From the NCBI GenBank assembly GCA_016234685.1, contig JACRAT010000029.1, positions 80,999 through 144,998 of the forward strand: 64,000 nt of DNA. The letters are read 5' to 3'. Below, one piece after another: positions 26,464 to 37,727 of the stretch. Under the pieces are notes generated by a model. The model did no database searches and was not told where the DNA came from. It saw only the letters and a list, made by a program, of their open reading frames with translations. The translations under genes were made by a program, and so were the position numbers. This DNA is from Nitrosomonadales bacterium. Its GTDB lineage: Bacteria > Pseudomonadota > Gammaproteobacteria > Burkholderiales > Gallionellaceae. The stretch's first letter is position 1. Each line of letters starts with the position of its first letter.

Positions 26464-27366
26464 TCACTTCAAGCCGGTCAGCAGGCGCGCCACCGTGTCA
26501 TCGAACAATCCATACAGATCCTTCGCCGCCTCGTTGCCGCCCACGGTGAAGGGTAACACCGCAACGGCTAGTTGCGCGTGTTGGCTCATCCATTCGGCGG
26601 GTTTCGGGTTCTGGTAGGCGGCGCGCAGCAATAGCTTGGCCGGGCGTTGTTGCAGTTGCGCCAGCAATTGCGAAAGGTGCGCGGCGCTGGGCTCCAAGCC
26701 CGGCTTGGGTTCGAGCGCGGCGATCTCTTTCAGGCCCAACCAGTTTTCCAGATACGGAAAGGCTTTGTGCTGCACCAGCACCGGCACGCCCCGGAGCGGC
26801 GCGGCCTGCCGTTCCCAGCGGGCGATGGCGGCCTGCCAGTTCTGGCGGAAGACGGTCTGGTGCTGCTGGTAGCTGGCGGCATTGGCCGGGTCGAGCTCGG
26901 ACAGCCGCTGCGCCAGTGCCTGAGCGATGGGCAGAAAGTTGCGCGGGTCGAGCTGGAGGTGCGGGTTGCCGCCGGGATGCACATCGCCATCGGCACGATC
27001 CAGCCGGGTGGGTATCTCCAGCATGGAAACGTAACTCGCCGCCTCGAAATGGCCGGGCTTGCCGGGAGTGAGCGCGACATTGCCCGATTCGCGCAGCACT
27101 ACCGGCAGCCAAGCCAACTCAAGCTCCGCGCCGGTGCAGACGAGGAGATCGGCGCGACGGGCGCGGGCGATCAGGCTGGGCCGCGCCTCGATCCGGTGTG
27201 GATCTTGCTGCGCGTTGGTGGCGGTGTAGATGTTGGCTGGAGGCACGCCGAGTTCTTGCGCCAGCGCTGCCCACTCCGGTTCGCAGGCGAATAGGTTGAG
27301 AGAGTATGCGGCAGGCGCGAACAACGTAGCTGCAACGAACAATAGTCCGGCAAATAAATTTCTCAC
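26464..27366 (-). CDS. Zinc/manganese ABC transporter substrate-binding protein (ZnuA/TroA type)
   Basis: The 300-residue periplasmic protein starts with a signal peptide (MRNLFAGLLFVAATLFAPAAYS). Candidate metal ligands are His in QQDPHRIEARPS, His in GGNPHLQLDPRN and His in VQHKAFPYLENWLG, the three conserved histidines of cluster A-I proteins. The long His-rich loop of typical ZnuA is missing. It lies 16 bp downstream of the outer-membrane protein gene, so all may form a zinc- or manganese-responsive operon. The metal is not proven. Confidence 0.86.
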   Translation of the reverse strand: MRNLFAGLLFVAATLFAPAAYSLNLFACEPEWAALAQELGVPPANIYTATNAQQDPHRIEARPSLIARARRADLLVCTGAELELAWLPVVLRESGNVALTPGKPGHFEAASYVSMLEIPTRLDRADGDVHPGGNPHLQLDPRNFLPIAQALAQRLSELDPANAASYQQHQTVFRQNWQAAIARWERQAAPLRGVPVLVQHKAFPYLENWLGLKEIAALEPKPGLEPSAAHLSQLLAQLQQRPAKLLLRAAYQNPKPAEWMSQHAQLAVAVLPFTVGGNEAAKDLYGLFDDTVARLLTGLK

Positions 27367-27382
27367 GGGATGCTCCTAGTGA

Positions 27383-28753
27383 TCAGAACCGGTGCGCGCC
27401 GTGCGCGCCCAAGCTCATGATGTATTGTATGAATAGCTGGTTGTCTGGCAGCCCCAAGCGCGATTGGTCTTGCGCCAGTTGCAAGCGTAGCCGGGAGAAT
27501 TCGCTGGGGCTGTAGTCGAGCATCACGCTGCTGCGCCGGGGCGTGTAGCCGTAGTTGGCGATGACATTGGTGGCGTTCAACGCGCCGACTTGGGCCACGT
27601 CGGGGGCGAGCTGGTCATAGCGCAGCCCAGCGCGCCAGTGCGGCACGAACTGCCACACGCCTTGCAGATACCAGCCGCTCTGGGAGACGGCATAGCTGTC
27701 GGTGACATTGGCCGCGAGGGTGTCATACGTCAGCAGCCCGCTCTCGCGCCGCTGGAAATATTCGCCTTGCAGCTTGAAATTGGTGTCGGCGATGTTGCCG
27801 TTGGGCGCGTATTTCCACACGAAATCCAGCCCGGCAGTGCGGCTGTCGCCGCTGAAGGCATTGCTCACGCCGCCTGCCGTTCCCAGCAGATCAGGCACGG
27901 CGCTGCTCGCCGCATTGGCGCGCCGGGTCTGGTGCAGCGACGCACCCAGCCGCCAGTTGTGGTCGCTGCCAAAATCGTCGCCGAGGTGGGCGAACACCAC
28001 GCTGGAACCCGTGCCGTTCTTGGCTCGATCCGAGCCGGGGAAGCCGCGCCCGCGCCCCAGCTCCGCGCCGAGTTCGAGGAAAGTATCGGTGGGTGCGAGC
28101 CACTTGAGTTGCACACCATCCTCGCCCAGCTGGTTGTTCCAGAAGCTGCGGTAGACCAGCGGCTGATCGACGAAATCCCAAGCGTGGGCGTGGACTTCGT
28201 TGAGATAGCCCAGTCCGGAGAAGAAGCGCCCAAAGCGCAGGTTCAGCCCGTCGGCCAGCCCGCTGTGATCGATGTAGGCATTTTCCACTGTCACCCCGCC
28301 CGCAGCGGCCAGCGCCATTGTCGCCACGCCCCGGAATTGCGGGTCGATGCTGGCGCTGATGCCCAGCTCGGATTCGCCGAGGTTGAAGCCCTGCGACGGG
28401 GGCGTGTGCGCCGCCATGGCAAAACCGGTCGGCGGCAGCGCCGGATCGCGTTGCAGATTGCCGTAACTGCCCGCCAGGATCAGCGAAACGGCGGGGTTGA
28501 AGGCATTTTCGTTGGCGACAGGCGCGGCGGGGGGCGGCAGCGCAACTACTGGTGAGGCCGGGGAGGCAGCCTCAAGCTGCTGCGCCCGTGCCTCGGCTTG
28601 TTGCAGTCGCTGTTCCAACTCATTCAGGCGTTGTTCGTAATGGCTTTTAAGTTGCTTCAATTCGGCGCGGATGGCGCGCAGGTCTTCATCGTCCGTCGCA
28701 TGGGCGGACAGCGGCACGAGCAGTGCCGCCAGCAAACTGGCATGTTTCAACAT
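27383..28753 (-). CDS. Outer-membrane beta-barrel protein linked to metal uptake
   Basis: The 456-residue protein has a signal peptide cleaved after A19 (SAHA-TDD), a coiled-coil segment at about 22-64 (LRAIRAELKQLKSHYEQRLNELEQ...), a proline/alanine linker, and a long beta-strand-rich barrel. The barrel contains repeated FGRFFSGLGYLNE, LQGEYFQRRESG, WYLQGVWQFVPHWRAGLRYD and ends in an aromatic-terminal strand (GAHGAHRF). The coiled-coil plus barrel layout resembles phosphate-type porins. Its place next to the Zn/Mn binding protein suggests a metal-regulated porin. I do not assign a name. Confidence 0.75.
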   Translation of the reverse strand: MLKHASLLAALLVPLSAHATDDEDLRAIRAELKQLKSHYEQRLNELEQRLQQAEARAQQLEAASPASPVVALPPPAAPVANENAFNPAVSLILAGSYGNLQRDPALPPTGFAMAAHTPPSQGFNLGESELGISASIDPQFRGVATMALAAAGGVTVENAYIDHSGLADGLNLRFGRFFSGLGYLNEVHAHAWDFVDQPLVYRSFWNNQLGEDGVQLKWLAPTDTFLELGAELGRGRGFPGSDRAKNGTGSSVVFAHLGDDFGSDHNWRLGASLHQTRRANAASSAVPDLLGTAGGVSNAFSGDSRTAGLDFVWKYAPNGNIADTNFKLQGEYFQRRESGLLTYDTLAANVTDSYAVSQSGWYLQGVWQFVPHWRAGLRYDQLAPDVAQVGALNATNVIANYGYTPRRSSVMLDYSPSEFSRLRLQLAQDQSRLGLPDNQLFIQYIMSLGAHGAHRF

Positions 28754-28810
28754 GGTGAGTCTCCAAAATGGCTGACGCCCTGCGGGACAGGGCAGAATTC
28801 GAGCGTATTT

Positions 28811-29116
28811 TCAGAGACTGGCAGGCGGGCCGCGCGCCAAAGCGCAATGGGGAAGCGTGGAGCGGAAAGCAAAAGTCGGAGCGACGACCAGCGCGAAACT
28901 CAGCGCCAGCAACGCCAAAGCAGGTGCTGCACCGCCCAGCGCCCCGCCCAGTTGGGCGAAGTTGGCGCACTGCTCACAGGCCGCCGAATGGCTGGTCTGC
29001 TGGTCTTGCTTCTGCTCGCCGAACAGATGCCCCAGCACGTGCGCCGCCCCGGCCTGCTGCGCAAACAGCAGAACTAGGGCGAAGAACATCGGCTGGAACA
29101 AACGGAAGAATCTCAT
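28811..29116 (-). CDS. Small membrane protein, DUF2946-like (uncertain)
   Basis: The 101-residue protein has an N-terminal hydrophobic segment (FRLFQPMFFALVLLFAQQAGAA) and a central CEQCANF preceded by His and Ser (QTSHSAACEQCAN). A second hydrophobic helix (LALLALSFALVVAPTFAF) and a terminal RGPPASL follow. The layout recalls DUF2946 proteins found with copper or zinc genes. The ATG at 29116 has AAGG upstream; a TTG at 29134 is less likely. It lies 57 bp upstream of the outer-membrane protein gene on the same strand. Confidence 0.5.
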   Translation of the reverse strand: MRFFRLFQPMFFALVLLFAQQAGAAHVLGHLFGEQKQDQQTSHSAACEQCANFAQLGGALGGAAPALALLALSFALVVAPTFAFRSTLPHCALARGPPASL

Positions 29117-29196
29117 GGCGGCGAACCTTAACAAAGGAGGCGGGTGGGCGCAAGGAGAACGGGGCTGGCAGCGGGTGGCTAGGAGGCGGCGTAGTG

Positions 29197-29493
29197 TCAG
29201 CGGATATTGGGCCAGCGATTCGGGTTGCGTGCATCATGCAGCACAGCCAGGATATGCACGAGATTACTTCGCACCGTATAAAACAGTCCAAAAGGGAATC
29301 GGGGAAGGAGCGCGCGGCGAACGCTGGGAATCACCTCGGCGTAAAGCAGCGGTGCTTGTTCTAGCCGTTTTAGCTGTAACTCGATTGCTGCGATGAATTC
29401 GTCGCCGAGGCCGGGGCTTTGTGACTCGTACCACGCTTGAGCTTCGCCAGTTTCACGCAAAGCCCGCGCCGAGAATTTCAGGCGGTACGCCAT
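29197..29493 (-). CDS. RelE/ParE-family toxin
   Basis: The 98-residue protein begins MAYRLKFSARALRETGEAQAWYESQSPGLGDEFI and continues with LLYAEVIPSVRRALLPRFPFGLFYTVRSNLVHILAVLHDARNP, the ParE/RelE fold pattern of the YoeB/ParE branch. The ATG at 29493 is chosen because the longer frame has no matching residues. It overlaps the antitoxin gene by 16 bp, as in the pair at 10876-11357. Confidence 0.83.
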   Translation of the reverse strand: MAYRLKFSARALRETGEAQAWYESQSPGLGDEFIAAIELQLKRLEQAPLLYAEVIPSVRRALLPRFPFGLFYTVRSNLVHILAVLHDARNPNRWPNIR

Positions 29494-29711
29494 GAGCCAT
29501 CGTTGATGCGAGATTTCACCTGATCCCAAGAGTAGCCAGCTTCCGGGTTAGCCTCAAATTCCACTAGGCGCGTTTCGAGTTCAGCTTTAAGCGCAGGCGA
29601 AACCTTCACGGATTCAGGCATCGCGGCAACGCTGTCCCAGATAAGCTCGACGAGACGAATGCGCTCCTGCACCGGAAGCTCAAGGATGTCGGCAATAGAG
29701 ATGGAGTCCAT
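29478..29711 (-). CDS. Addiction-module antitoxin (CHP02574-type)
   Basis: The 77-residue protein has the family pattern: ILELPVQERIRLVELIWDSVAA followed by a linker and LVEFEANPEAGYSWDQVKSRI. Such proteins are cognate antitoxins of ParE/RelE toxins. It lies upstream of and overlaps the toxin. The gap 29712-29870 downstream of the TonB-like gene shows no gene. Confidence 0.85.
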   Translation of the reverse strand: MDSISIADILELPVQERIRLVELIWDSVAAMPESVKVSPALKAELETRLVEFEANPEAGYSWDQVKSRINDGSWRTA

Positions 29712-29870
29712 GGCCGCATTGTAACCTTTTTCAAAAAATAGGCTAACGAGTTGGGCTGTTGCAGAAGCATCTGCGGATGCTGGGTGAACTGTGGCTGGTA
29801 GTTCGGATGCGGCATGGTGGAATCTGATGCGGGGGGTTGGATCAAGGGAATCTCGACTCCACCTTTCCGC

Positions 29871-30740
29871 TCAGCGCTCACTCTCCAGCCTATCCGCCGA
29901 GGTGAACGTCCAGGTTCGGGTGATGCTGAGGATGTCGGTGTCGCGGCGGATGTCGGGGGGGAAGGGGGCGTAGGGGGCGGCGAGGCGGACGATGCGTTCG
30001 GCAGCGGCATCCAAGATGGGTTGGCCGGAGGGGCGGTTGACTTCGATGGTGTCCAGACTGCCGTCGGCGCGGATGGAGACGGTGAGTTGCAGGCTGCCGA
30101 AGATCTTTTGGCGACGGGCTTGTTCGGGGTAGTTGAGGTTGCCGATGCGCTCGACCTTGGCGCGCCAGTCTTCAACATATTGGGCGAAGCGATATTCGCG
30201 GGTGCGTGCGCCGATGAATTTGCGGCGCGGGAGCTTCTGATAGGCGTCGAACTCTTTCGCGACTTGGGCTTCGAGCCGGGCGATCTCTAGGCTGCGTTGC
30301 TCCAAGTCCAGTCCGCTGCTTTCTCCGGGGGTCTGCTGTTTGGTGTTCTCGCCGCTGGAGACGCGGTGCGAGCTTTTGACTTGGGTCATCAGCCGCTTGT
30401 TCTCGTGTTCCAGATGTTGCTGGCGCTGGGTGAGCTGCTCTTCGACGAAACGCTTGTCGTCGAGCAGGGTGGGCAGCGGGCTTTTGGCTTGGCGGTCGGC
30501 TTGGGTGTTGCCGCCGCCGTCGAGATTGGCTTGTGCCAGCGCGTCGGCCTGAGTGGGGCGGGTGCGCGATTGGCTGTTGACCAAGGTGACTTCGAGTTGT
30601 TTGAGCGCATCGACGTTCTTGCGTGGATCGGGCAGGACGAGGCTGACGCCGAACAGCAGGAACAGGTGCAACACGAGCGAAAAGCCGACTGCCAGCGAGA
30701 TACGCTGTTTCAGCTTCTGCACGAGTTGCGCGACATTCAT
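29871..30740 (-). CDS. TonB-like energy-transducing protein
   Basis: The 289-residue protein has one transmembrane helix near the N-terminus (AVGFSLVLHLFLLFGVSLVL), a long charged coiled-coil region, and a C-terminal TonB domain from about residue 190 (LNYPEQARRQKIFGSLQLTVSIRADGSL, VNRPSGQPILDAAAERIVRLAAPYAPFPPDIR). The start overlaps the RNB gene by 4 bp (ATGA). No ExbB/ExbD lies beside it. It may energise an outer-membrane receptor elsewhere in the genome. Confidence 0.85.
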   Translation of the reverse strand: MNVAQLVQKLKQRISLAVGFSLVLHLFLLFGVSLVLPDPRKNVDALKQLEVTLVNSQSRTRPTQADALAQANLDGGGNTQADRQAKSPLPTLLDDKRFVEEQLTQRQQHLEHENKRLMTQVKSSHRVSSGENTKQQTPGESSGLDLEQRSLEIARLEAQVAKEFDAYQKLPRRKFIGARTREYRFAQYVEDWRAKVERIGNLNYPEQARRQKIFGSLQLTVSIRADGSLDTIEVNRPSGQPILDAAAERIVRLAAPYAPFPPDIRRDTDILSITRTWTFTSADRLESER

Positions 30741-32587
30741 GCGGTGGCCTCTTCTGCCTTGACGAAGCGCGCCTCAAAACCTAAGTCGAGCAGATCGACA
30801 GCGGTGATCTCCAGCGTGACGCGGGTGTTGCCGGGCAGTTCTGGCAGCGAGGGCACGCGGCCGATCAGCGGGATGCCGTCCATGCGGACGAGGTTTTCGC
30901 GGATGACTTGTGCGTCGATCTCCTGCACTTGTTCTTGCTGCAACCAGCGCAAGCACCAGTAGCGTTCCATGTCGCGCTGGAAGTCGTTGTAGATGCCGTA
31001 CATCTGGTCGAAATCGCGCATGGCGGCGAACAGCATGGTGTCGTTGCGCTGATAGACCGGCGCGTCGCCGCGCAGCAGGGCGATGAGCTGGCGCTGGTTG
31101 AGCAAGTCCACATAGCGGCGCAGCGGCGAGCTGGACCAAGCGTATTGCGCCACGCCCAGCCCTTGGTGCGGCGCGGGCACGCTGCTCATCTTGACCTTGC
31201 CGTTGTTCTGGGTGCGGTAGATGGCGGTGTAGTTGTTGTCGGCCAGCAGCTTGCCCCACTCGCTGTTGACGAAAATCATCAGCTCGGAGACGACCTTGTC
31301 GATGGGCGAGCCGCGACGGCGGATGCCGATGCTGATTCGATCGTCTTTGATGTCGAAGGTGTAATCGACTTGCTGGTTGCTGTTGTCGGAGGATTTGCCT
31401 CGCCGTGCCTCCAGCTTTTGTGCCAGTTGCCAGAGCAGGGTGAGTTCGGGGGCGTAGGCGTAATTCAGTCGGCCTGCCGCCAGCGATTCTTCGTTGAACA
31501 GCGGCTCCAGCGTGTCGTGGCGCAGGTTGGCGGCGATGTGCAGACGCTCGATGCGGCTCTCGGTCGTCAGCACGTCTAGCGTGTCGGCCTGTACGGTGAG
31601 ATACATCGAGAGTGCCGGGCAGATGCGGTCTGCGTTGAGGGTGAACACTTCCACCACCGAGTCTGGCAGCATGGTGATCTTGTCGCCCGGCATGTAGACG
31701 GTGGAGAGGCGCGACATCGCCAACTCGTCGCCACTTGATCCGCGCGGCATCCCCAGCGCGGGGGCGGCGATGTGCACGCCGATGCGCCAGTCGCCGTTGT
31801 CCAGCTTTTTCAGCGAGAAGGCGTCGTCGATCTCGGTGGTGCTGGCGTCGTCGATGCTGAAAGCGGTGACGGTCGCCAGCGGCAGCTCTTCCCAGCTCGC
31901 CAGATCCACCGACGGAAAGCCCGTGCCCTTGGGGAAATGCTCGGAGAGGAAGCGTTGCAGATGGTAATCGTGCGTGGAGGGGATCGCGCCGCAGCGATGC
32001 AGCAGGTGCGCGGCGGATAGATTGGTGGCGGCGCATGCGGCTTCCAGCGCTTTGACTTCGAGGGTGTTGCGGTCAGGCTTGAACAGCAGCTGCGGCAGCT
32101 TGCCTGCCAGTTCGGGCGGCAGCTCGAAGCGCGTCAACTCGGCGGTGTAACGGGCTTGCAACTCGGCTTGCAGGCGCTTCTTTTCAGCCCCGGCCAGCGC
32201 GGCTTTCAGCGCTTCTGGCGGAGCGGATTTGTAGCGGCCCTTGCCCTTTTTGTAGAAATACATCGGCGCGGTATGCAGGCGGATCAACGCACCGGCGGCC
32301 TCCTGCGGAGTCGGCGTATGACCGAAATATTCGGTCGCCAACTCCTCGAAACCGAAGTCGTCTGGCGGGCAGCATTCCCACAGGAAATCGGTGTCGATGT
32401 CGGCGGCGATGGCCTCGGCCCGTGCCATGAATTCCGCCAGCGACGGCTCTTTGAAATGCAGCATCACATTGGCGGATTTGATTTTGCTGCGCTTGCCGGA
32501 GATGCTCTCCACTTGCAGCGAGGTCGTGTTGTCGGCGAGCACGGTTCCAGTCTTGAAACCGCCGTCTTCTTCGTAAAAGATGTTCAT
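30737..32587 (-). CDS. RNase II/R-family exoribonuclease (RNB domain)
   Basis: The 616-residue protein contains the RNB catalytic domain: SIDDASTTEIDDAFSL with the metal-binding aspartates, GVHIAAPALG, MLP and the terminal SSPLRRYVDLLNQRQL. The N-terminal 200 residues are a divergent cold-shock/HTH region, and the C-terminal S1 part is short, so it is neither a typical RNase II nor RNase R. It degrades RNA 3' to 5'. It is coupled by overlap to the TonB-like gene downstream, an arrangement known from other betaproteobacteria. Confidence 0.88.
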   Translation of the reverse strand: MNIFYEEDGGFKTGTVLADNTTSLQVESISGKRSKIKSANVMLHFKEPSLAEFMARAEAIAADIDTDFLWECCPPDDFGFEELATEYFGHTPTPQEAAGALIRLHTAPMYFYKKGKGRYKSAPPEALKAALAGAEKKRLQAELQARYTAELTRFELPPELAGKLPQLLFKPDRNTLEVKALEAACAATNLSAAHLLHRCGAIPSTHDYHLQRFLSEHFPKGTGFPSVDLASWEELPLATVTAFSIDDASTTEIDDAFSLKKLDNGDWRIGVHIAAPALGMPRGSSGDELAMSRLSTVYMPGDKITMLPDSVVEVFTLNADRICPALSMYLTVQADTLDVLTTESRIERLHIAANLRHDTLEPLFNEESLAAGRLNYAYAPELTLLWQLAQKLEARRGKSSDNSNQQVDYTFDIKDDRISIGIRRRGSPIDKVVSELMIFVNSEWGKLLADNNYTAIYRTQNNGKVKMSSVPAPHQGLGVAQYAWSSSPLRRYVDLLNQRQLIALLRGDAPVYQRNDTMLFAAMRDFDQMYGIYNDFQRDMERYWCLRWLQQEQVQEIDAQVIRENLVRMDGIPLIGRVPSLPELPGNTRVTLEITAVDLLDLGFEARFVKAEEATA

Positions 32588-32711
32588 CAGGTGCGGCGCG
32601 AAAATTGAGGCCGGATTATATCAGGGAACCTTGGGGCAACTTGTGGCCCAAGCCGGGAAGGTTGCCTGATGAAATTGAAGGGACTGCCCCCTAGGTGCAA
32701 GGATGCCTGCG

Positions 32712-32743
32712 CCCCTCCCTTGGCAAGAGGAGGCTGGGAGGGG
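32712..32743. repeat. Palindromic repeat (CCCCTCCC...GGGAGGGG)
   Basis: CCCCTCCC and GGGAGGGG flank a 16-bp centre. The reverse reading (SQPPLAKGG type) is that of a dispersed repeat. It lies in the 288-bp gap between the RNB gene and cytochrome c, which contains no gene that I can support. Confidence 0.75.
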
Positions 32744-32819
32744 TTGCGGTTTAGCTTTGTCTCGTTGATTTCATGCGAAATCAGTGCGTTTTGTATCGGA
32801 ATCGTTGTCTCTCTGTCAC

Positions 32820-32860
32820 CAAAAGAAAACGGCGGAAGCCGTTGCCGGGTTCCGCCGTTG
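32820..32860 (-). terminator. Intrinsic terminator of the cytochrome c gene
   Basis: On the minus strand AACGGCGGAA and TTCCGCCGTT form a 10-bp stem, followed by TTCTTTT. It lies 15 bp beyond the cytochrome c stop. Confidence 0.85.
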
Positions 32861-32875
32861 GGTGCGCAAGGTGGC

Positions 32876-33187
32876 CTACTTGAGGGAGAGGATCCATGCA
32901 ACGATGGACTTCGCGCCTTCAGGCGTGACCTTGGGTTTTTGCGCCGGCATGGCGACCGAGCCCCAGTTGCCCTTGCCGCCGTCCAGAATCTTGGCCTCCA
33001 GCGCAGCCGGGGCTGCTTTGTCGCCCTTGTACTTGGCGGCGATGTCTTGGAAGCTAGGGCCGAGCAGCTTCTTGTCCATGGCGTGGCAACCCACGCAGCC
33101 GGACTTCTTCATCAGCGCCTCATCGGCCTGAGCCAAGCCGGACATTCCCAAACCAGCTACCAGTGCTACACATACCAACTTCTTCAT
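32876..33187 (-). CDS. Periplasmic class I cytochrome c
   Basis: The 103-residue protein has a signal peptide (cleavage after A21, QA-DEA), haem site C31-x-x-C34-H35 (CVGCH) and a methionine ligand in GSVAMPAQ. It is a close relative of the cytochrome at 20699-21052 but shorter by the insert region. It is a probable periplasmic electron carrier, transcribed alone from a gene with GGAGAA upstream. Confidence 0.93.
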   Translation of the reverse strand: MKKLVCVALVAGLGMSGLAQADEALMKKSGCVGCHAMDKKLLGPSFQDIAAKYKGDKAAPAALEAKILDGGKGNWGSVAMPAQKPKVTPEGAKSIVAWILSLK

Positions 33188-33287
33188 GGTGTTCTCCTTG
33201 CTGTTGATGAGATACGGGGTTAGAAGAGCGATTCTTCGCGGTTATCTTACACCTTTCCCCCGCCGCGTTGGTGCGGCGGGAGCTAAT

Positions 33288-33488
33288 CTAGTCGCGGTGT
33301 TTCTCTTCTCGTTCGCGCTTGTAATTGTCATAGCTGGGGGCGGGTTTCATCGCCCGTTCCCGAGGGGCGTGCTCTGCATCCCGATGTTGACGGATGCCTT
33401 CGTACACATTGCGATACGGATCATCGGCACAGCCCGCCAGCACTCCCAGCAGGGCAATCGCCCCGGATAGTTTCAGTATTCCGCTCAT
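33288..33488 (-). CDS. Small lipoprotein of unknown function
   Basis: The 66-residue protein starts MSGILKLSGAIALLGVLAGC (lipobox at C20), followed by a charged hydrophilic tail (DDPYRNVYEGIRQHRDAEHAPRERAMK...). It is predicted to be anchored in the outer or inner membrane. The ATG at 33488 is chosen over an upstream start within the isocitrate dehydrogenase gene. It lies 10 bp after that gene and may be cotranscribed. Confidence 0.6.
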   Translation of the reverse strand: MSGILKLSGAIALLGVLAGCADDPYRNVYEGIRQHRDAEHAPRERAMKPAPSYDNYKREREEKHRD

Positions 33489-33498
33489 GTCGTAGTCC

Positions 33499-36304
<2,806 letters not shown>

Positions 36305-36362
36305 GGTACGTCTTTGATCGCGGCACTCCCCGGACTCCGGTGCGTGAGCAAGGTCGCGATCA

Positions 36363-37595
36363 TCATCGCGCTAAGCCCATTCCTTCAAAATCCACATCCC
36401 CCGCCGGATACAGATTCGGCAGCAGCGTACCCAATGCGTGGACGGGAAAGCCGGGGCGGACGCGGCCTTTGGGGGTGTCGGAGAGTAGGAAGCCTTCTTT
36501 GGTCAGGCAGGAGAGTGCGTCGCGTGCTGTGCGTTCGGCTAGGCCGGTGAGGCGTGAGGCCGTACCGCGTTCAAAGCCGCCTCGGGCGAGTGCTTCGAGG
36601 TAAAGATGGGCGGACTCTGGGCGCAGGTCGGTGCGGATGTTGCTGAAGTAGTGGCGTACGCGGTGTTCCAGTGTGTCCAGCGCCAACAGGCTGGACATGA
36701 ATCTCACTTGGTCGATGGCGGTTTGCAGGGCGTATTCGCAGAAGGCGGCGAGTTGGGTTTCGGAGAGGTTGCCGCGTCCATCGAGGTCGCCCATTCGGGG
36801 CATGTCGGCTTCGGCCAAGCGCTGTTTGTAGACTTGCTGGGTTTTGGCCAAGCCGCGCGACAACGACCACAGCGCCGAGCCGGAAAGTCCGGTGCTTTTG
36901 AGCATGGCATCCAGCACGATGCGTGCGATGCGCCCGTTGCCATCGGCGAAGGGGTGTATCCAGACCAGCCTGTGGTGGGCGATGATGGCGGCGACGATGG
37001 CTTCGAGCTTGTTCAGCCCGCCGCTCTTTGCGCGACCCAAGACGGGCGCGTAGACGACGGCGTACCTTTGCAAAAATACAGCGACGGAGTTGGCTTGCGG
37101 CGCGATGTGGTTGCCGACACGGACTTCGTTGCGCCTGATCTGGCCGGGCTCCATGCGCGTCAACGTGCCATCGGGCAGCGCAATCATCAGCATGGCGTCG
37201 GGCAGGTGGCGGCTGAATTCCCCGTGCGCTTCCAGAATGAAGGGCTGGATGCCGTATTCGACGATGTCTTTCGCGTTCGCCCATGCGGTGGTTTGGATGT
37301 GGGCGTGGGCCAGCCGCTGCAAATCACTTTGGCTAGTGGTGGCGGTGAAGTCGCTCTGCATCGCCCGGTCGATTTCTATCGGCAGGGTGTGATGCCCCTC
37401 GATCAGGTTGGAGTAGTAGCAGTTCATCCCTCGCACCAATTCCGATAGCGCCCGCACGGCATCTTTGTGGATGGAGGTATCCAGCCGTGCGTCGAGTTCA
37501 GATAGCTCCTGCGCCAAGTCGAGCAGGCGTTTGTAATGCGCCGGACTGGAGGCTGAAATAAGCAATGGCTCGAATTGTGAGGGGTGGTCGTACAT
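36363..37595 (-). CDS. Fic-domain protein with N-terminal inhibitory motif
   Basis: The 410-residue protein carries the Fic catalytic loop HPFADGNGRIAR (H214 catalytic) and, at residues 62-67, SNLIEG, which fits the (S/T)xxxE(G/N) inhibitory helix with E66. Fic enzymes usually transfer AMP to a target hydroxyl. A C-terminal winged-helix-like part (RGTASRLTGLAERTARDALSCLTKEGFLL) is also visible. The start ATG 37595 is followed upstream by a perfect palindrome. The target is unknown. Confidence 0.88.
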   Translation of the reverse strand: MYDHPSQFEPLLISASSPAHYKRLLDLAQELSELDARLDTSIHKDAVRALSELVRGMNCYYSNLIEGHHTLPIEIDRAMQSDFTATTSQSDLQRLAHAHIQTTAWANAKDIVEYGIQPFILEAHGEFSRHLPDAMLMIALPDGTLTRMEPGQIRRNEVRVGNHIAPQANSVAVFLQRYAVVYAPVLGRAKSGGLNKLEAIVAAIIAHHRLVWIHPFADGNGRIARIVLDAMLKSTGLSGSALWSLSRGLAKTQQVYKQRLAEADMPRMGDLDGRGNLSETQLAAFCEYALQTAIDQVRFMSSLLALDTLEHRVRHYFSNIRTDLRPESAHLYLEALARGGFERGTASRLTGLAERTARDALSCLTKEGFLLSDTPKGRVRPGFPVHALGTLLPNLYPAGDVDFEGMGLAR

Positions 37596-37606
37596 GATTT
37601 TGTGCC

Positions 37607-37636
37607 GATATTATTGCCGATGATAATATCAGTAAA
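37607..37636 (-). promoter_or_regulatory. Promoter with overlapping palindromic operator before the Fic gene
   Basis: The inverted repeat GATATTAT-8-bp-ATAATATC (37607-37630) covers a -10 TAATAT and most of the spacer; a -35 TTTACT lies 17 bp further up at 37636-37631. A repressor bound here would block transcription. The protein's own winged-helix part is one candidate. Confidence 0.55.
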
Positions 37637-37727
37637 TCATAGTGATGACGCTTGTTTGTGGATATTGCGCGCCGATTGTTTGGCGGAGCAGAATCCCGCC
37701 CCACAAGGGGCGGTAACCCGAGTTGAC

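Noticed and set aside
29606..30178. 190-codon minus-strand frame across the gap before the TonB-like gene
   Set aside because: Mostly Pro/Ser/Ala-rich antisense-type sequence overlapping two real genes.
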